19,331 nucleotides of DNA from Methanosarcinales archaeon (GCA_013330355.1 DUIM01000080.1:1-19331), one strand, 5' to 3'. Shown: positions 6,866 to 13,855, numbered from the stretch's first letter. The notes: generated by a model not told the origin, from the sequence alone. A program made the numbers and translations.

Positions 6866-6927
6866 GATCTGGCGGGTTCCGGATATCCTGGGCCGGTCCG
6901 GTTATTTTCAAAATATGAGGAAATAAT

Positions 6928-7503
6928 ATGTCTGGTAATTTCTCACACCAAAAATACCTGGTACGCAGGAAGATACTGAAATTGTTCGGGGCTGTCTTCC
7001 ATATTTATGACCCTGACGGTAATGTTGCCTTTTATTCCAAAATGAAGGCATTCAAACTGAAAGAAGATATACGCCTGTATACAGGCGAGGACATGCAGGA
7101 AGAGGTACTGACCATCAAGGCCAGGAAAATACTGGACTTCTCTTCCGCCTATGATGTGGTGGACCCAACCACCAATGAGAACGTGGGTGCCCTGAAGCGA
7201 AAAGGTTTCAAGTCCATTTTGAAAGATGAATGGATATTCATGGACGCAGGCGACAGGGAAATCGGACTTATCAAGGAGGATAGCATGTTTTTGGCCCTGT
7301 TCAGGCGTTTTTTAACCAGCCTGGTTCCCCAGACCTATAACGGGTTCATAGGGGACACACAAGTGTGCACGTTCAAGCAGAACTTCAACCCTTTTGTCAT
7401 CAAAGTAACACTTGATTTTTCCCTGGATACACAGGACCTGCTTGACAGGCGCCTGGGAATTGCGGCAGCAGTACTGCTGTGTGCAGTTGAAGGAAAACAG
7501 TGA
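6928..7503 (+). CDS. LURP-one-related / scramblase-like protein
   Basis: This 191-residue protein resembles the LURP-one/tubby-C-terminal-like (phospholipid scramblase-type) beta-barrel family. It shows a run of short strand motifs such as FHIYDPDGNVAFYSKMKAFKLKEDIRLY, the segment VLTIKARKILDFSSAYDVVDP, and GALKRKGFKSILKDEWIFMD, then a hydrophobic C-terminal helix (about 176-187). The C-terminal helix buried in the barrel is characteristic of the fold. Function in archaea is unknown; membrane or lipid association is plausible. The start is well supported: ATGAGGAAATA precedes the ATG, giving a GAGG ribosome site at the right distance. No operon partner is evident. Confidence 0.7.
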   Translation: MSGNFSHQKYLVRRKILKLFGAVFHIYDPDGNVAFYSKMKAFKLKEDIRLYTGEDMQEEVLTIKARKILDFSSAYDVVDPTTNENVGALKRKGFKSILKDEWIFMDAGDREIGLIKEDSMFLALFRRFLTSLVPQTYNGFIGDTQVCTFKQNFNPFVIKVTLDFSLDTQDLLDRRLGIAAAVLLCAVEGKQ

Positions 7504-7688
7504 TAATATCCGGGAAATTGTACTTTACAAGTGGCCATGGGACAAGATTTACTAATGATCCGATCAAGGCAAATGGGTTTTAGTTTCTTTTGTAATCCTG
7601 AGATGCCCAAATTTTCAAATAACATGCGCAACCAGTTTAATCCGTGTTTCAGTTTACCTTGTATCGAGCCTTTTACATTGAGGAACAC
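7335..7688 (-). other. Minus-strand ORF with a plausible 5' end, probably a degenerate gene
   Basis: The first 50 or so residues (7538-7688) look like genuine protein: MFLNVKGSIQGKLKHGLNW, then LRMLFENLGISGLQKKLKPI and CLDRIISKS. The GTG start is immediately preceded by a strong GAGGAGGGGG ribosome site, and a TATA-like ATATATT lies a little upstream. Further on the frame merely runs antisense to the end of the LURP-one-like gene and looks non-coding. I read this as a real gene start whose 3' part has been lost or frameshifted. Family not recognised. Confidence 0.3.
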
Positions 7689-7781
7689 TACCCCCTCCTC
7701 TGAAATATATGGATAAATGAAAATGATAAAAAAGATTCCAGGGTCGCATAAGATTATACAGGCAGTAAAAGCAGGAGCCAG

Positions 7782-7835
7782 AAGAACCGGAGGAACAGAA
7801 GGAACAAGAAGAACTGAAGGAATTGGAAGAACTGG
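7782..7835 (+). repeat. Three imperfect 18-bp purine-rich tandem repeats before map
   Basis: Three consecutive 18-base units occupy 7782-7799, 7800-7817 and 7818-7835 and end one base before the chosen map ATG. Translated in the map frame they give RTGGTE, GTRRTE and GIGRTG-like hexapeptides. The units are rich in GGA and GAA and include ribosome-site-like GGAGGA and GAAGGA. Confidence 0.65.
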
Positions 7836-7836
7836 A

Positions 7837-8691
7837 ATGGATCCTGAAATCCTGGAATACTACCTTGAAGCAGGCAGGATTGCCTCAAGCGTCAGGGAAC
7901 AGACAATGAACGCAGTGGAAGAAGGGGGGCGGTTACTGGATACAGCCGAATATGCCGAGGAACTTACCAGGCAGATGGGAGGTGAGGCGGCATTTCCATG
8001 CAACATCTCCATCAATGATATCGCATCCCATTATACACCATTGAAAGGAGATAGTAAATTTGCATCCGGAGACTTAGTAAAGATCGACATTGGTGTACAT
8101 ATTAACGGTTATATCGCTGATACGGCTAACACCATTGAGGTAGATACCAACAACAACACGATACTTGTTAAAGCTGCACGGGAAGCCTTGAATGCGGCCA
8201 TCAATGAGATACAGGACGGTGTCAATACCAAATACCTTGGCAAGGTTATAGAAAATGTTATCAAATCCTGTAACTGTATTCCAATGACTGATTTAACAGG
8301 TCATAGTATGGGAAGGTACATGATTCACAGCGGTGTCAATATCCCGAATTATGGCAGCGCAAGTTTCGGGAATATACTTCATGCAGGGGATGTGGTGGCT
8401 GTGGAGCCTTTCACAACACTGGGACATGGCAGGACCAGGCGGGGAGAGGTAAGGATATACAGCCTGGTGGGCAGTAAGGGTTCAAAAAATCTGTTACGCC
8501 AAAAACTGTTGTCACAGTTCAATACTCTCCCCTTTACTACACGATGGATGGACGAGCCCGACGAGCTTGATAAAATGATGACAAATTTGCATAAGTATCC
8601 TGTCCTGATAGAGTCAGACGGATGTCCGGTGGCACAGGCTGAACATACTGTTATCGTTGAAGATAAGGGTTGCAGGGTAATAACCGGATAA
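7837..8691 (+). CDS. map: Methionine aminopeptidase, type II
   Basis: The 284-residue pita-bread peptidase removes the initiator methionine from nascent proteins. Substrate-side His65 (DIASHYTP), metal ligands Asp84 (KIDIGVHINGY) and Asp95 (IADTA), His156 (LTGHSMG), Glu190 (AVEPFTT) and Glu269 (AEHTVIV) are all present. A roughly 60-residue insert between His156 and Glu269, with a helical subdomain, marks the type II (archaeal/eukaryotic) class. I start at ATG 7837, where family homology begins with MDPEILEYY. The upstream in-frame ATG at 7717 would add 40 residues built largely of the repeat described separately, and is probably not translated. The T-rich tract at about 8700 may terminate transcription. 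Confidence 0.93.
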   Translation: MDPEILEYYLEAGRIASSVREQTMNAVEEGGRLLDTAEYAEELTRQMGGEAAFPCNISINDIASHYTPLKGDSKFASGDLVKIDIGVHINGYIADTANTIEVDTNNNTILVKAAREALNAAINEIQDGVNTKYLGKVIENVIKSCNCIPMTDLTGHSMGRYMIHSGVNIPNYGSASFGNILHAGDVVAVEPFTTLGHGRTRRGEVRIYSLVGSKGSKNLLRQKLLSQFNTLPFTTRWMDEPDELDKMMTNLHKYPVLIESDGCPVAQAEHTVIVEDKGCRVITG

Positions 8692-8700
8692 CATCTAATA

Positions 8701-8706
8701 TTTTTT
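8701..8706 (+). terminator. Oligo-T tract after map
   Basis: Six consecutive T residues, preceded by ATCTAATA, lie 10 bases after the map stop. Archaeal termination commonly uses such T-tracts without a hairpin. Confidence 0.3.
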
Positions 8707-8862
8707 AAGATATACTGACAGATAACTGATGGCAGTAAACAATATTAGTGGCTGGTAGTGTACTACTTAATGTTTTTACAATTCCCACAATAAAAAAACA
8801 TATCTACAATAGACAATCACAACATAAGCCATTAATAACCGAAAAACAATGAGTGTACAAGA

Positions 8863-9456
8863 ATGTCGGATGACACTATCGCAAAAACATGGCCTCCGGT
8901 ACGGGGTGACTACACAGTGGTCGACCCACACTCGCGAATTTGTGTAGCCACCCTTGCCAGTGACATGGAAGCATTCCCCGGTGCATGTATGGTCGGTAGC
9001 TGCAAGACAGAGAACCTGGGTATTGAGAAGATCATCATAAATACAATTTCAAATTCCAATATCAGGTTCATCTTAGTATGCGGCACCGAGTCAAAGGGAC
9101 ACCTTTCAGGTAACACACTTCTTGCAATACACAAAAACGGTATAGATGAGCAGGGCAGGATAATCGGATCAGATGGTGCAATTCCCTTTATAGAGAATAT
9201 ACCAGCTAAGGCCATTGAACGATTCAGGCAGCAGGTGGAACTAATTGACAGGCGGGGCCTTATTGAGACCAATGAGATCCTGGAATTGATCAATGAATAT
9301 CGGTCAAAGGGTAATCCCTTCCCTGAACCGCCGATGGTCCTTGAAACCAGGAAGAAGAAACAAAAGATCGAACGCAATATCACAGGCAGGGACATGATGA
9401 TAGCTCCCGGAATCCTGATGGATTCAACATCAGGGGTCATTTTTGCCGAGACCTGA
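8863..9456 (+). CDS. mtxA: MtxA: soluble MtrA-like corrinoid protein
   Basis: The sequence aligns by eye with MtrA, the cobamide-carrying subunit of N5-methyl-tetrahydromethanopterin:coenzyme M methyltransferase. Landmarks are WPPVRGDYTVVDP at 10-22, the CMVGSCKTENLGIEKI block at 42-57, and CGTESKGHLSGN at 73-84. In the last of these His80 corresponds to the histidine that ligates cobalt in MtrA (His84 by usual numbering). Unlike core MtrA there is no C-terminal membrane helix: residues 160-197 are polar and end in GVIFAET. With the MtrH-like gene next door, this fits the Mtx proteins described in Methanosarcina, hence the name. It would be a cytoplasmic methyl carrier. No mtxX or other mtr subunit is in view, and no reductive-activation protein for the cobamide is seen. 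Confidence 0.85.
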   Translation: MSDDTIAKTWPPVRGDYTVVDPHSRICVATLASDMEAFPGACMVGSCKTENLGIEKIIINTISNSNIRFILVCGTESKGHLSGNTLLAIHKNGIDEQGRIIGSDGAIPFIENIPAKAIERFRQQVELIDRRGLIETNEILELINEYRSKGNPFPEPPMVLETRKKKQKIERNITGRDMMIAPGILMDSTSGVIFAET

Positions 9457-9497
9457 AACAAAAAACAGGACTGATAAACATATTCACATTCCAGAAA

Positions 9498-10412
9498 GTG
9501 CAGGAGATTGTCAATATCGCCAATATCAAGATTGGCGGCCAGCCCGGCGAGTACCCGAGCGTACTGGCAGGTACTATCTTCTACAACAAACACAGCATAG
9601 TCTCTGACCCGGATAAAGGTATCTTTGATAAGCCTGCTGCTGAAAAACTGATCAACAGGCAGCAGGAACTCTCTGATGAGACCGGCAATCCATGCATGGT
9701 ACATATCTATGCAGAGAGTGGTGATGCGGCAATGCGCTACCTGGACTTTGTGAGCAATGCAACCGATGCACCCCTTTTGATTGATTCTACACAAAGCTGT
9801 GTACGAATGGCTGCAGCCAGTTATGTCAGTGAGATCGGCCTGGCCGATAAGACTATTTACAACAGCCTGAATATGGCAGTGACCGAAGAAGAGATCGAGG
9901 CACTGACTTTATCTGATGTGGATTCTGCCATCATCCTGGGCTTCAATGCGATGGATTCAAGCCTGGACGGGCGTATGAAACTGTTGGAGGACGGTGGAAA
10001 GGTACTGCCTCATGGTCTGCTTGAGACAGCAGATGAATGTGGCATTAAAAAGAAGCTCATCGACCCCAGCATTACCCCCATGGGAAACGGTGCCGGAGTA
10101 GCGCTTCGGATGACCATTGCTGCCAAGGCAAAATGGGGCCACCCTGTGGGTTCAGGTATCCATAATGCCCCGTCTGCATGGAACTGGCTTCGAAATATTG
10201 GGAAAGAGGATAAACTCATTTACAGGATATGTGATATCGCATCCACTGGTATCCAGCTAATGGCAGCCGGCGACTTCATACTGTATGGTCCTATCGAAAA
10301 TGCTAAATATACATTCCCACTGTCAGCCATGACTGACATCATGATATCAGAAAGCGTGGCAGACATGGGGATAGAACCTGTGGAAGGTCATCCGATATGG
10401 AAATTGGTTTGA
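9498..10412 (+). CDS. mtxH: MtxH: MtrH-like methyl-tetrahydromethanopterin methyltransferase
   Basis: The protein shows the MtrH TIM-barrel signature. KIGGQPGEYPSVLAGTIFY lies at residues 11-29, followed by the LLIDSTQ and IYNSLNMAV strands, GFNAMDSS, and the glycine-rich PMGNGAGVALRM stretch. The family moves the methyl group between tetrahydromethanopterin and the cobalt of the partner corrinoid protein, here the adjacent MtxA. The GTG at 9498 is the first ordinary start codon, but the same frame is open upstream and reads IFTFQKV before it. MtrH proteins usually begin at that FxF position, so an AUA codon at 9480-9482 with AGGA nine bases earlier may be the real start. The gene follows mtxA by 23-41 bases and must be cotranscribed with it. 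Length is normal for the family. Confidence 0.88.
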   Translation: MQEIVNIANIKIGGQPGEYPSVLAGTIFYNKHSIVSDPDKGIFDKPAAEKLINRQQELSDETGNPCMVHIYAESGDAAMRYLDFVSNATDAPLLIDSTQSCVRMAAASYVSEIGLADKTIYNSLNMAVTEEEIEALTLSDVDSAIILGFNAMDSSLDGRMKLLEDGGKVLPHGLLETADECGIKKKLIDPSITPMGNGAGVALRMTIAAKAKWGHPVGSGIHNAPSAWNWLRNIGKEDKLIYRICDIASTGIQLMAAGDFILYGPIENAKYTFPLSAMTDIMISESVADMGIEPVEGHPIWKLV

Positions 10413-10489
10413 ATGGATCGATAGTGGGGCATGTGAATATACAGATGCACATAAATTTTTATAGCATACTATGATATTGGTATAACTTT

Positions 10490-10533
10490 ATTAGTAGAAC
10501 TTTGTTAATAATAGAACTTCATTAATAGAATAG
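10490..10533 (+). repeat. Degenerate short direct repeats upstream of the DHH gene
   Basis: Related A/T-rich units containing TTA, TA and TAGAAC or TAGAAT occur three times (TAGAA at 10495, 10512 and 10526), spaced 17 and 14 bases apart. They end about 30 bases before the DHH gene start, and TATA-like GGTATAACTTTA precedes them. Confidence 0.35.
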
Positions 10534-10562
10534 AAGTCTGGTTTTATTGGACGTGACATGTT

Positions 10563-11615
10563 GTGAAAAAGCTGGGATTTTTTAAACGCAGGAAACTTAA
10601 GTCCGTATTGAAAAGATCACAAAACGGACTGACAATACTTATCAGGAAAAACCCTACTGTAGATTCTCTTGCAAGTGCCTATGCCCTTACAAGGATTGCT
10701 AAACATTTCCATACAAATTCCAAATGCTATTATTCCGGCACCATACAGCATAAGGGCCTGCTTAATATCATGGGTTATGATATAGAACCTTTGCCTGATG
10801 TGATCACAGATGAACTTTCAGGCACTCTTGCTTTGGTGGATGTGGTTCCAAGTGAACTGCCTGAAGATATCAGTGCTTTAATTGGCATACCTGCGATAAT
10901 CATTTCACATTCCAAGATGGCGACTAAGGATATAGAATGCCATTATAAGGATATAAAGGCAAATGTTGAAACAACTTCAACCATCATGGTCCAGTATTTC
11001 AGAAGCCTGAAGGTACCAATAGACAGTACCATAGCAACCATTTTCCTGTTCGCAATCAGGGACCGAACCAGGACTTTTTTAACCAACATGAATAAACACG
11101 GACTTGAGGCGTACCTCTTTGTACTTGAACAAATAGACCATGACCTGCTCCTGAAATTAGAGAAACCTGCTGTAAAATCAGAGACATTTAATGATCTTGC
11201 AAAAGCACTGAATAACAGGGAGATAAAAAATACATACCTTTTGACTAATACCGGTTATATCAAAGACCCTGGTACTCTGCCAAAGGTATGCAAATATATG
11301 CTTGACCTGGAAGGGATATCTACGGCCCTTGTCTATGCAGTGGACACTTCCAATATATACGTATATGCAGTATCCAATAATATCGAGATTAACCTGACAC
11401 AGATATTTAAAAAAGCATTCGGACACTGTGGTAATATAATCGGCAATTCGTCTTATGCATCAATTACCATTCCACTGGGGCTGTTTAGCGTAATTACCAA
11501 AAATAGCAATAATATCAAAAGTAAAGAGTTAATGTTAGGTACCATTAAAAATTCAATCTCATCAAGGTTTTCCATGACCATTAAGGAAGGAGAAGGAAAA
11601 CTGGAAAACAAATAA
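10563..11615 (+). CDS. DHH-family protein with degenerate active site, probable pseudoenzyme
   Basis: This 350-residue protein has the layout of RecJ/NrnA-type DHH-DHHA1 phosphoesterases: an N-terminal DHH domain (about 20-180), a linker, and a DHHA1 domain (about 215-345). Compared with the family motifs, motif I NPDxDS reads NPTVDS (30-35, first Asp lost). Motif II Asp93 (LVDVV) and the later Asp167 (IRDRTRTF) are kept. The name-giving DHH reads Ser115-His116-Ser117. The substrate-side GGHxxAAG of DHHA1 reads FGHCGNIIG (286-294). With most metal ligands missing, two-metal phosphodiester hydrolysis is unlikely; binding of nucleic acid or nucleotide, or a structural role, is more plausible. 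It starts at a GTG with no strong ribosome site. It is convergent with the zinc-finger mini-gene. Confidence 0.78.
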   Translation: MKKLGFFKRRKLKSVLKRSQNGLTILIRKNPTVDSLASAYALTRIAKHFHTNSKCYYSGTIQHKGLLNIMGYDIEPLPDVITDELSGTLALVDVVPSELPEDISALIGIPAIIISHSKMATKDIECHYKDIKANVETTSTIMVQYFRSLKVPIDSTIATIFLFAIRDRTRTFLTNMNKHGLEAYLFVLEQIDHDLLLKLEKPAVKSETFNDLAKALNNREIKNTYLLTNTGYIKDPGTLPKVCKYMLDLEGISTALVYAVDTSNIYVYAVSNNIEINLTQIFKKAFGHCGNIIGNSSYASITIPLGLFSVITKNSNNIKSKELMLGTIKNSISSRFSMTIKEGEGKLENK

Positions 11616-11644
11616 CCTGCTTATTCGATAGAAAGGTAACATCA

Positions 11645-11812
11645 TCAACTAAATACGGTATCGACAGAACCCAGCCCAGGTCCACCTTTGCACTGGACAC
11701 AGACTCCCCTTGTAGTATCAAAGCAATTGCTGCATACGAGACGGCCACATAACTGGCATGTATACATTGTAGCCGAATGGTGACATATACTGCAGATTCC
11801 TTTTAATTCCAA
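11645..11812 (-). CDS. Small eight-cysteine zinc-finger protein
   Basis: This 55-residue frame contains four CxxC pairs: Cys7/10, Cys19/22, Cys27/30 and Cys38/41. The order reads CSICHH, then CQLCGRLVCSNC and CVQC. Such spacing typically binds two zinc ions in a treble-clef or cross-brace arrangement. Outside the fingers there is only a short glycine-rich tail, so it is probably a binding or adaptor protein. The start is a TTG, in a short open frame without an ATG before the first cysteine; a GGCGAT a few bases upstream is a possible ribosome site. It is convergent with the DHH gene (29 bases apart) and lies downstream of another mini-gene on the same strand. I recognise the type, not a named family. 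Confidence 0.6.
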   Translation of the reverse strand: MELKGICSICHHSATMYTCQLCGRLVCSNCFDTTRGVCVQCKGGPGLGSVDTVFS

Positions 11813-11861
11813 GACATATCGCCATCATTTGTGGTTAATTGATATAATGTCAAATAATTGA

Positions 11862-11883
11862 ATCCTGAAATATACTTCAGGAT
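11862..11883 (-). terminator. Perfect 8-bp stem hairpin at the end of the 48-residue gene
   Basis: ATCCTGAA and TTCAGGAT pair perfectly around the 6-nt loop ATATAC. The stem includes the stop codon of the small minus-strand gene and lies 50 bases ahead of the zinc-finger gene. It could end or attenuate transcription, or stabilise a 3' end. On the minus strand it is followed by A/T-rich sequence. Confidence 0.45.
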
Positions 11884-12023
11884 GCCTGGTATGGGGAGTA
11901 GAACTCTTCGATTATCCATTGGCTCAATTCATCTTCCCAGCTTTTGTCAATGTTTTTCTTGTCGACCAAGAGGGAAGATTTGTGTTCATCACGTCTTTCG
12001 ATTTTGCATTTCATGATATTCAT
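11877..12023 (-). CDS. Small acidic/basic protein of 48 residues, unrecognised
   Basis: The frame begins with two ATGs (12023 and 12014) and reads MNIMKCKIERRDEHKSS, then LLVDKKNIDKSWEDELSQW and IIEEFYSPYQAS. It has strongly protein-like composition, an amphipathic C-terminal helix (about 29-43), and no signal or membrane segment. It lies between pdxS and the zinc-finger gene on the same strand, 107 bases from the pdxS stop, so it could be in the same transcript or have its own promoter. An A/T-rich TATAAAATAA lies just before the start, too close to be its TATA box unless the second ATG is used. I do not recognise the family. Confidence 0.5.
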   Translation of the reverse strand: MNIMKCKIERRDEHKSSLLVDKKNIDKSWEDELSQWIIEEFYSPYQAS

Positions 12024-12130
12024 ACCATTATTTTATACATCGTCCTCTGAAAAGCCAACATGTATTATGCCTTAAATAGTTGTCGATTTTTTCTACAGTC
12101 ATCGTATGAAATAATCAAAGTGGGTGGTAA

Positions 12131-13027
12131 TTACCACCCTCGGGTCTGCAGTATCTCCTGTTCGGGAATACTGCTTACACTGATACCTTTCATCTGGTCG
12201 CCCAGACCCTTGGAAATCTCGGCCAGTACGCCGGGATTGTCAAAATTATTAACAGCTTCTACAATGGCCGAGGCCATTATGGCCGGTTTCTCTGATTTGA
12301 AAATACCACTGCCTACGAAAACACCATCAACACCCAGCTTCATCATCAATGCCGCATCTGCGGGAGTGGCAATACCCCCTGCTGCAAAGTTCACAACCGG
12401 AAGGCGCTGTCGTTGGGCGGTCTCCACAACCAGTTCGATCGGAGCCTCGATCTCACGGGCTAAGCGTTCGATTTCATGAAGGTCCATGCCTTTTAACTTA
12501 ACGATCTGCTCATTGATCTGGCGCATGTGCCGCACAGCTTCGCTCACATCACCAGTGCCTGCCTCGCCTTTAGTGCGTATCATAGCCGCTCCTTCATGTA
12601 TCCTTCGCAGGGCTTCGCCCAGGTCCCGTGCTCCGCATACGAAGGGGATGGTGAACTTCCTTTTATCTATATGGTATTTAACGTCAGCCGGTGTAAGCAC
12701 TTCTGACTCATCGATCATATCCGCGCCTAATGATTCTAATATCTCAGCTTCTACAAAATGCCCGATACGGGCCTTTGCCATAACAGGTATAGTGACCGAA
12801 TCGATGATCTCGGCTATGATCTGCGGATCAGCCATCCGTGCTACTCCACCGATTTTCCTAATATCGGCCGGAACCATATGCAGAGCCATAACAGCAACAG
12901 CTCCGGCATCTTCTGCTATATGTGCCTCATTTGGAGAAGTTACATCCATGATAACCCCGCCCTTTTGCATTTTAGCAAACCCGCGTTTTAATAGTTCAGT
13001 ACCGTGTCGTAATTTTTCAAGTTCCAT
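12131..13027 (-). CDS. pdxS: Pyridoxal 5'-phosphate synthase subunit PdxS
   Basis: PdxS builds vitamin B6 (PLP) from ribose 5-phosphate, glyceraldehyde 3-phosphate and ammonia, the last delivered by the glutaminase PdxT. The 298-residue TIM barrel is nearly unmistakable. Catalytic Asp28 (VIMDVTS), the two active-site lysines Lys85 ([10 protein letters not shown]) and Lys153 (RTKGEAGTG), and the phosphate site [18 protein letters not shown] are all present. I take the ATG at 13027, which has GGTTGAT seven bases ahead, over an in-frame GTG five codons upstream. No pdxT is seen in this window, so the partner must be elsewhere. In the cell it forms dodecamers in the cytoplasm. Confidence 0.97.
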   Translation of the reverse strand: MELEKLRHGTELLKRGFAKMQKGGVIMDVTSPNEAHIAEDAGAVAVMALHMVPADIRKIGGVARMADPQIIAEIIDSVTIPVMAKARIGHFVEAEILESLGADMIDESEVLTPADVKYHIDKRKFTIPFVCGARDLGEALRRIHEGAAMIRTKGEAGTGDVSEAVRHMRQINEQIVKLKGMDLHEIERLAREIEAPIELVVETAQRQRLPVVNFAAGGIATPADAALMMKLGVDGVFVGSGIFKSEKPAIMASAIVEAVNNFDNPGVLAEISKGLGDQMKGISVSSIPEQEILQTRGW

Positions 13028-13186
13028 TTTATCAACCTGCACTCTAAATGTAATTCATGCCTATTATCTTTATTTCTGGCAGCACATGAAGTATAATTCC
13101 GAATACTCATGTAAGGATGTATCCATATAATTCAGGCTTAATCTAATATGATAAATGATAAAACTTGCTTTTTATTACCTGAATAA

Positions 13187-13250
13187 TGTGCAAACTTTAT
13201 ATATTTATGAAAACTGAAACATAAAACCCCATAATCACTTATTTTGCACA
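13187..13250. promoter_or_regulatory. Widely spaced inverted half-sites between pdxS and the Lrp gene
   Basis: TGTGCAAA (13187-13194) and TTTGCACA (13243-13250) are perfect inverted copies 48 bases apart, enclosing A/T-rich sequence with TTTATATATTTATG. They lie in the divergent region between pdxS and the Lrp/AsnC regulator and could be paired regulator half-sites. The repeat is seen; the role is guesswork. Confidence 0.3.
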
Positions 13251-13276
13251 ATTCTTTCTTGTTTTACTTGATTTGT

Positions 13277-13290
13277 CGAAATTTTTATAT
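13277..13290 (+). promoter_or_regulatory. BRE/TATA promoter of the Lrp gene
   Basis: CGAAATTTTTATAT matches the archaeal BRE-TATA consensus and is centred about 35 bases before the ATG at 13320, giving a leader of only about 5-10 nt. Confidence 0.6.
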
Positions 13291-13319
13291 TGTAGTAGCG
13301 TGGTTTATTATCTTTAGTT

Positions 13320-13769
13320 ATGGACGAATTGGATATTTCTATTCTTAAATTTCTTTCAAGGAATTGCCGGATGCACAGTACTGATATGGCAAAAAAACTT
13401 GGAGTTGCCACTTCTACCATACACAAACGCATTAAGAACCTTGAATCTGAAGGTATAATTGAGAATTTTACAATAATAACTGACCCGTCCAAACTTGATC
13501 TCAACATTACCACATTCATCGGCCTAAATATAGACTCAAGCCGGAGGATCAATATAATCAACAAGCTCAATAATATCGAAGATATTCTTGAGATATATGA
13601 ACTGCTGGAACCCTATGACTTATTTTTAAAAGTAAGGACATTTGACATAAATTCCCTCAAGAACAATGTACTTCGTATAATCAATGAGATAGATGGGGTA
13701 CACGGGTCAAACAGCCTGATCACCACACAAAGACATAAAGAAAAAGCATGTAACATTTTATTAAAGTAG
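13320..13769 (+). CDS. Lrp/AsnC-family transcriptional regulator
   Basis: This 149-residue protein has the standard two-part layout. An N-terminal winged helix-turn-helix (about 2-50) starts with MDELDISILKFLSRNCR and has the recognition stretch VATSTIHKRIKNLESEGII. A RAM/ACT-like ligand and oligomerisation domain follows at about 63-145. These regulators form dimers to octamers, sense amino acids or related metabolites, and often control their own gene and amino-acid pathways. The gene has its own BRE/TATA box with almost no leader. It ends at a TAG, so amber serves as a normal stop here. Nearby targets could be the ACT-hom operon or pdxS; this is inference from proximity only. Confidence 0.92.
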   Translation: MDELDISILKFLSRNCRMHSTDMAKKLGVATSTIHKRIKNLESEGIIENFTIITDPSKLDLNITTFIGLNIDSSRRINIINKLNNIEDILEIYELLEPYDLFLKVRTFDINSLKNNVLRIINEIDGVHGSNSLITTQRHKEKACNILLK

Positions 13770-13855
13770 GTAAAGTAAAATGATTTCGGGTCTGGAAACA
13801 ATTATGATCCTGACTGTGATAGTATATCTTCCTGTTCTTGATCCCTGCCTTTTTC

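Noticed and set aside
8910..9794. 294-codon minus-strand ORF across mtxA and mtxH
   Set aside because: It spans two well-supported genes on the other strand and is cysteine- and serine-rich without any recognisable motif.
10490..10533. CRISPR-like array
   Set aside because: The units are short, degenerate and irregularly spaced, with no spacers.
12486..13130. Long plus-strand ORFs opposite pdxS
   Set aside because: They mirror a clear pdxS gene in another frame, with composition rich in Ser, Ile and Thr typical of antisense shadows.
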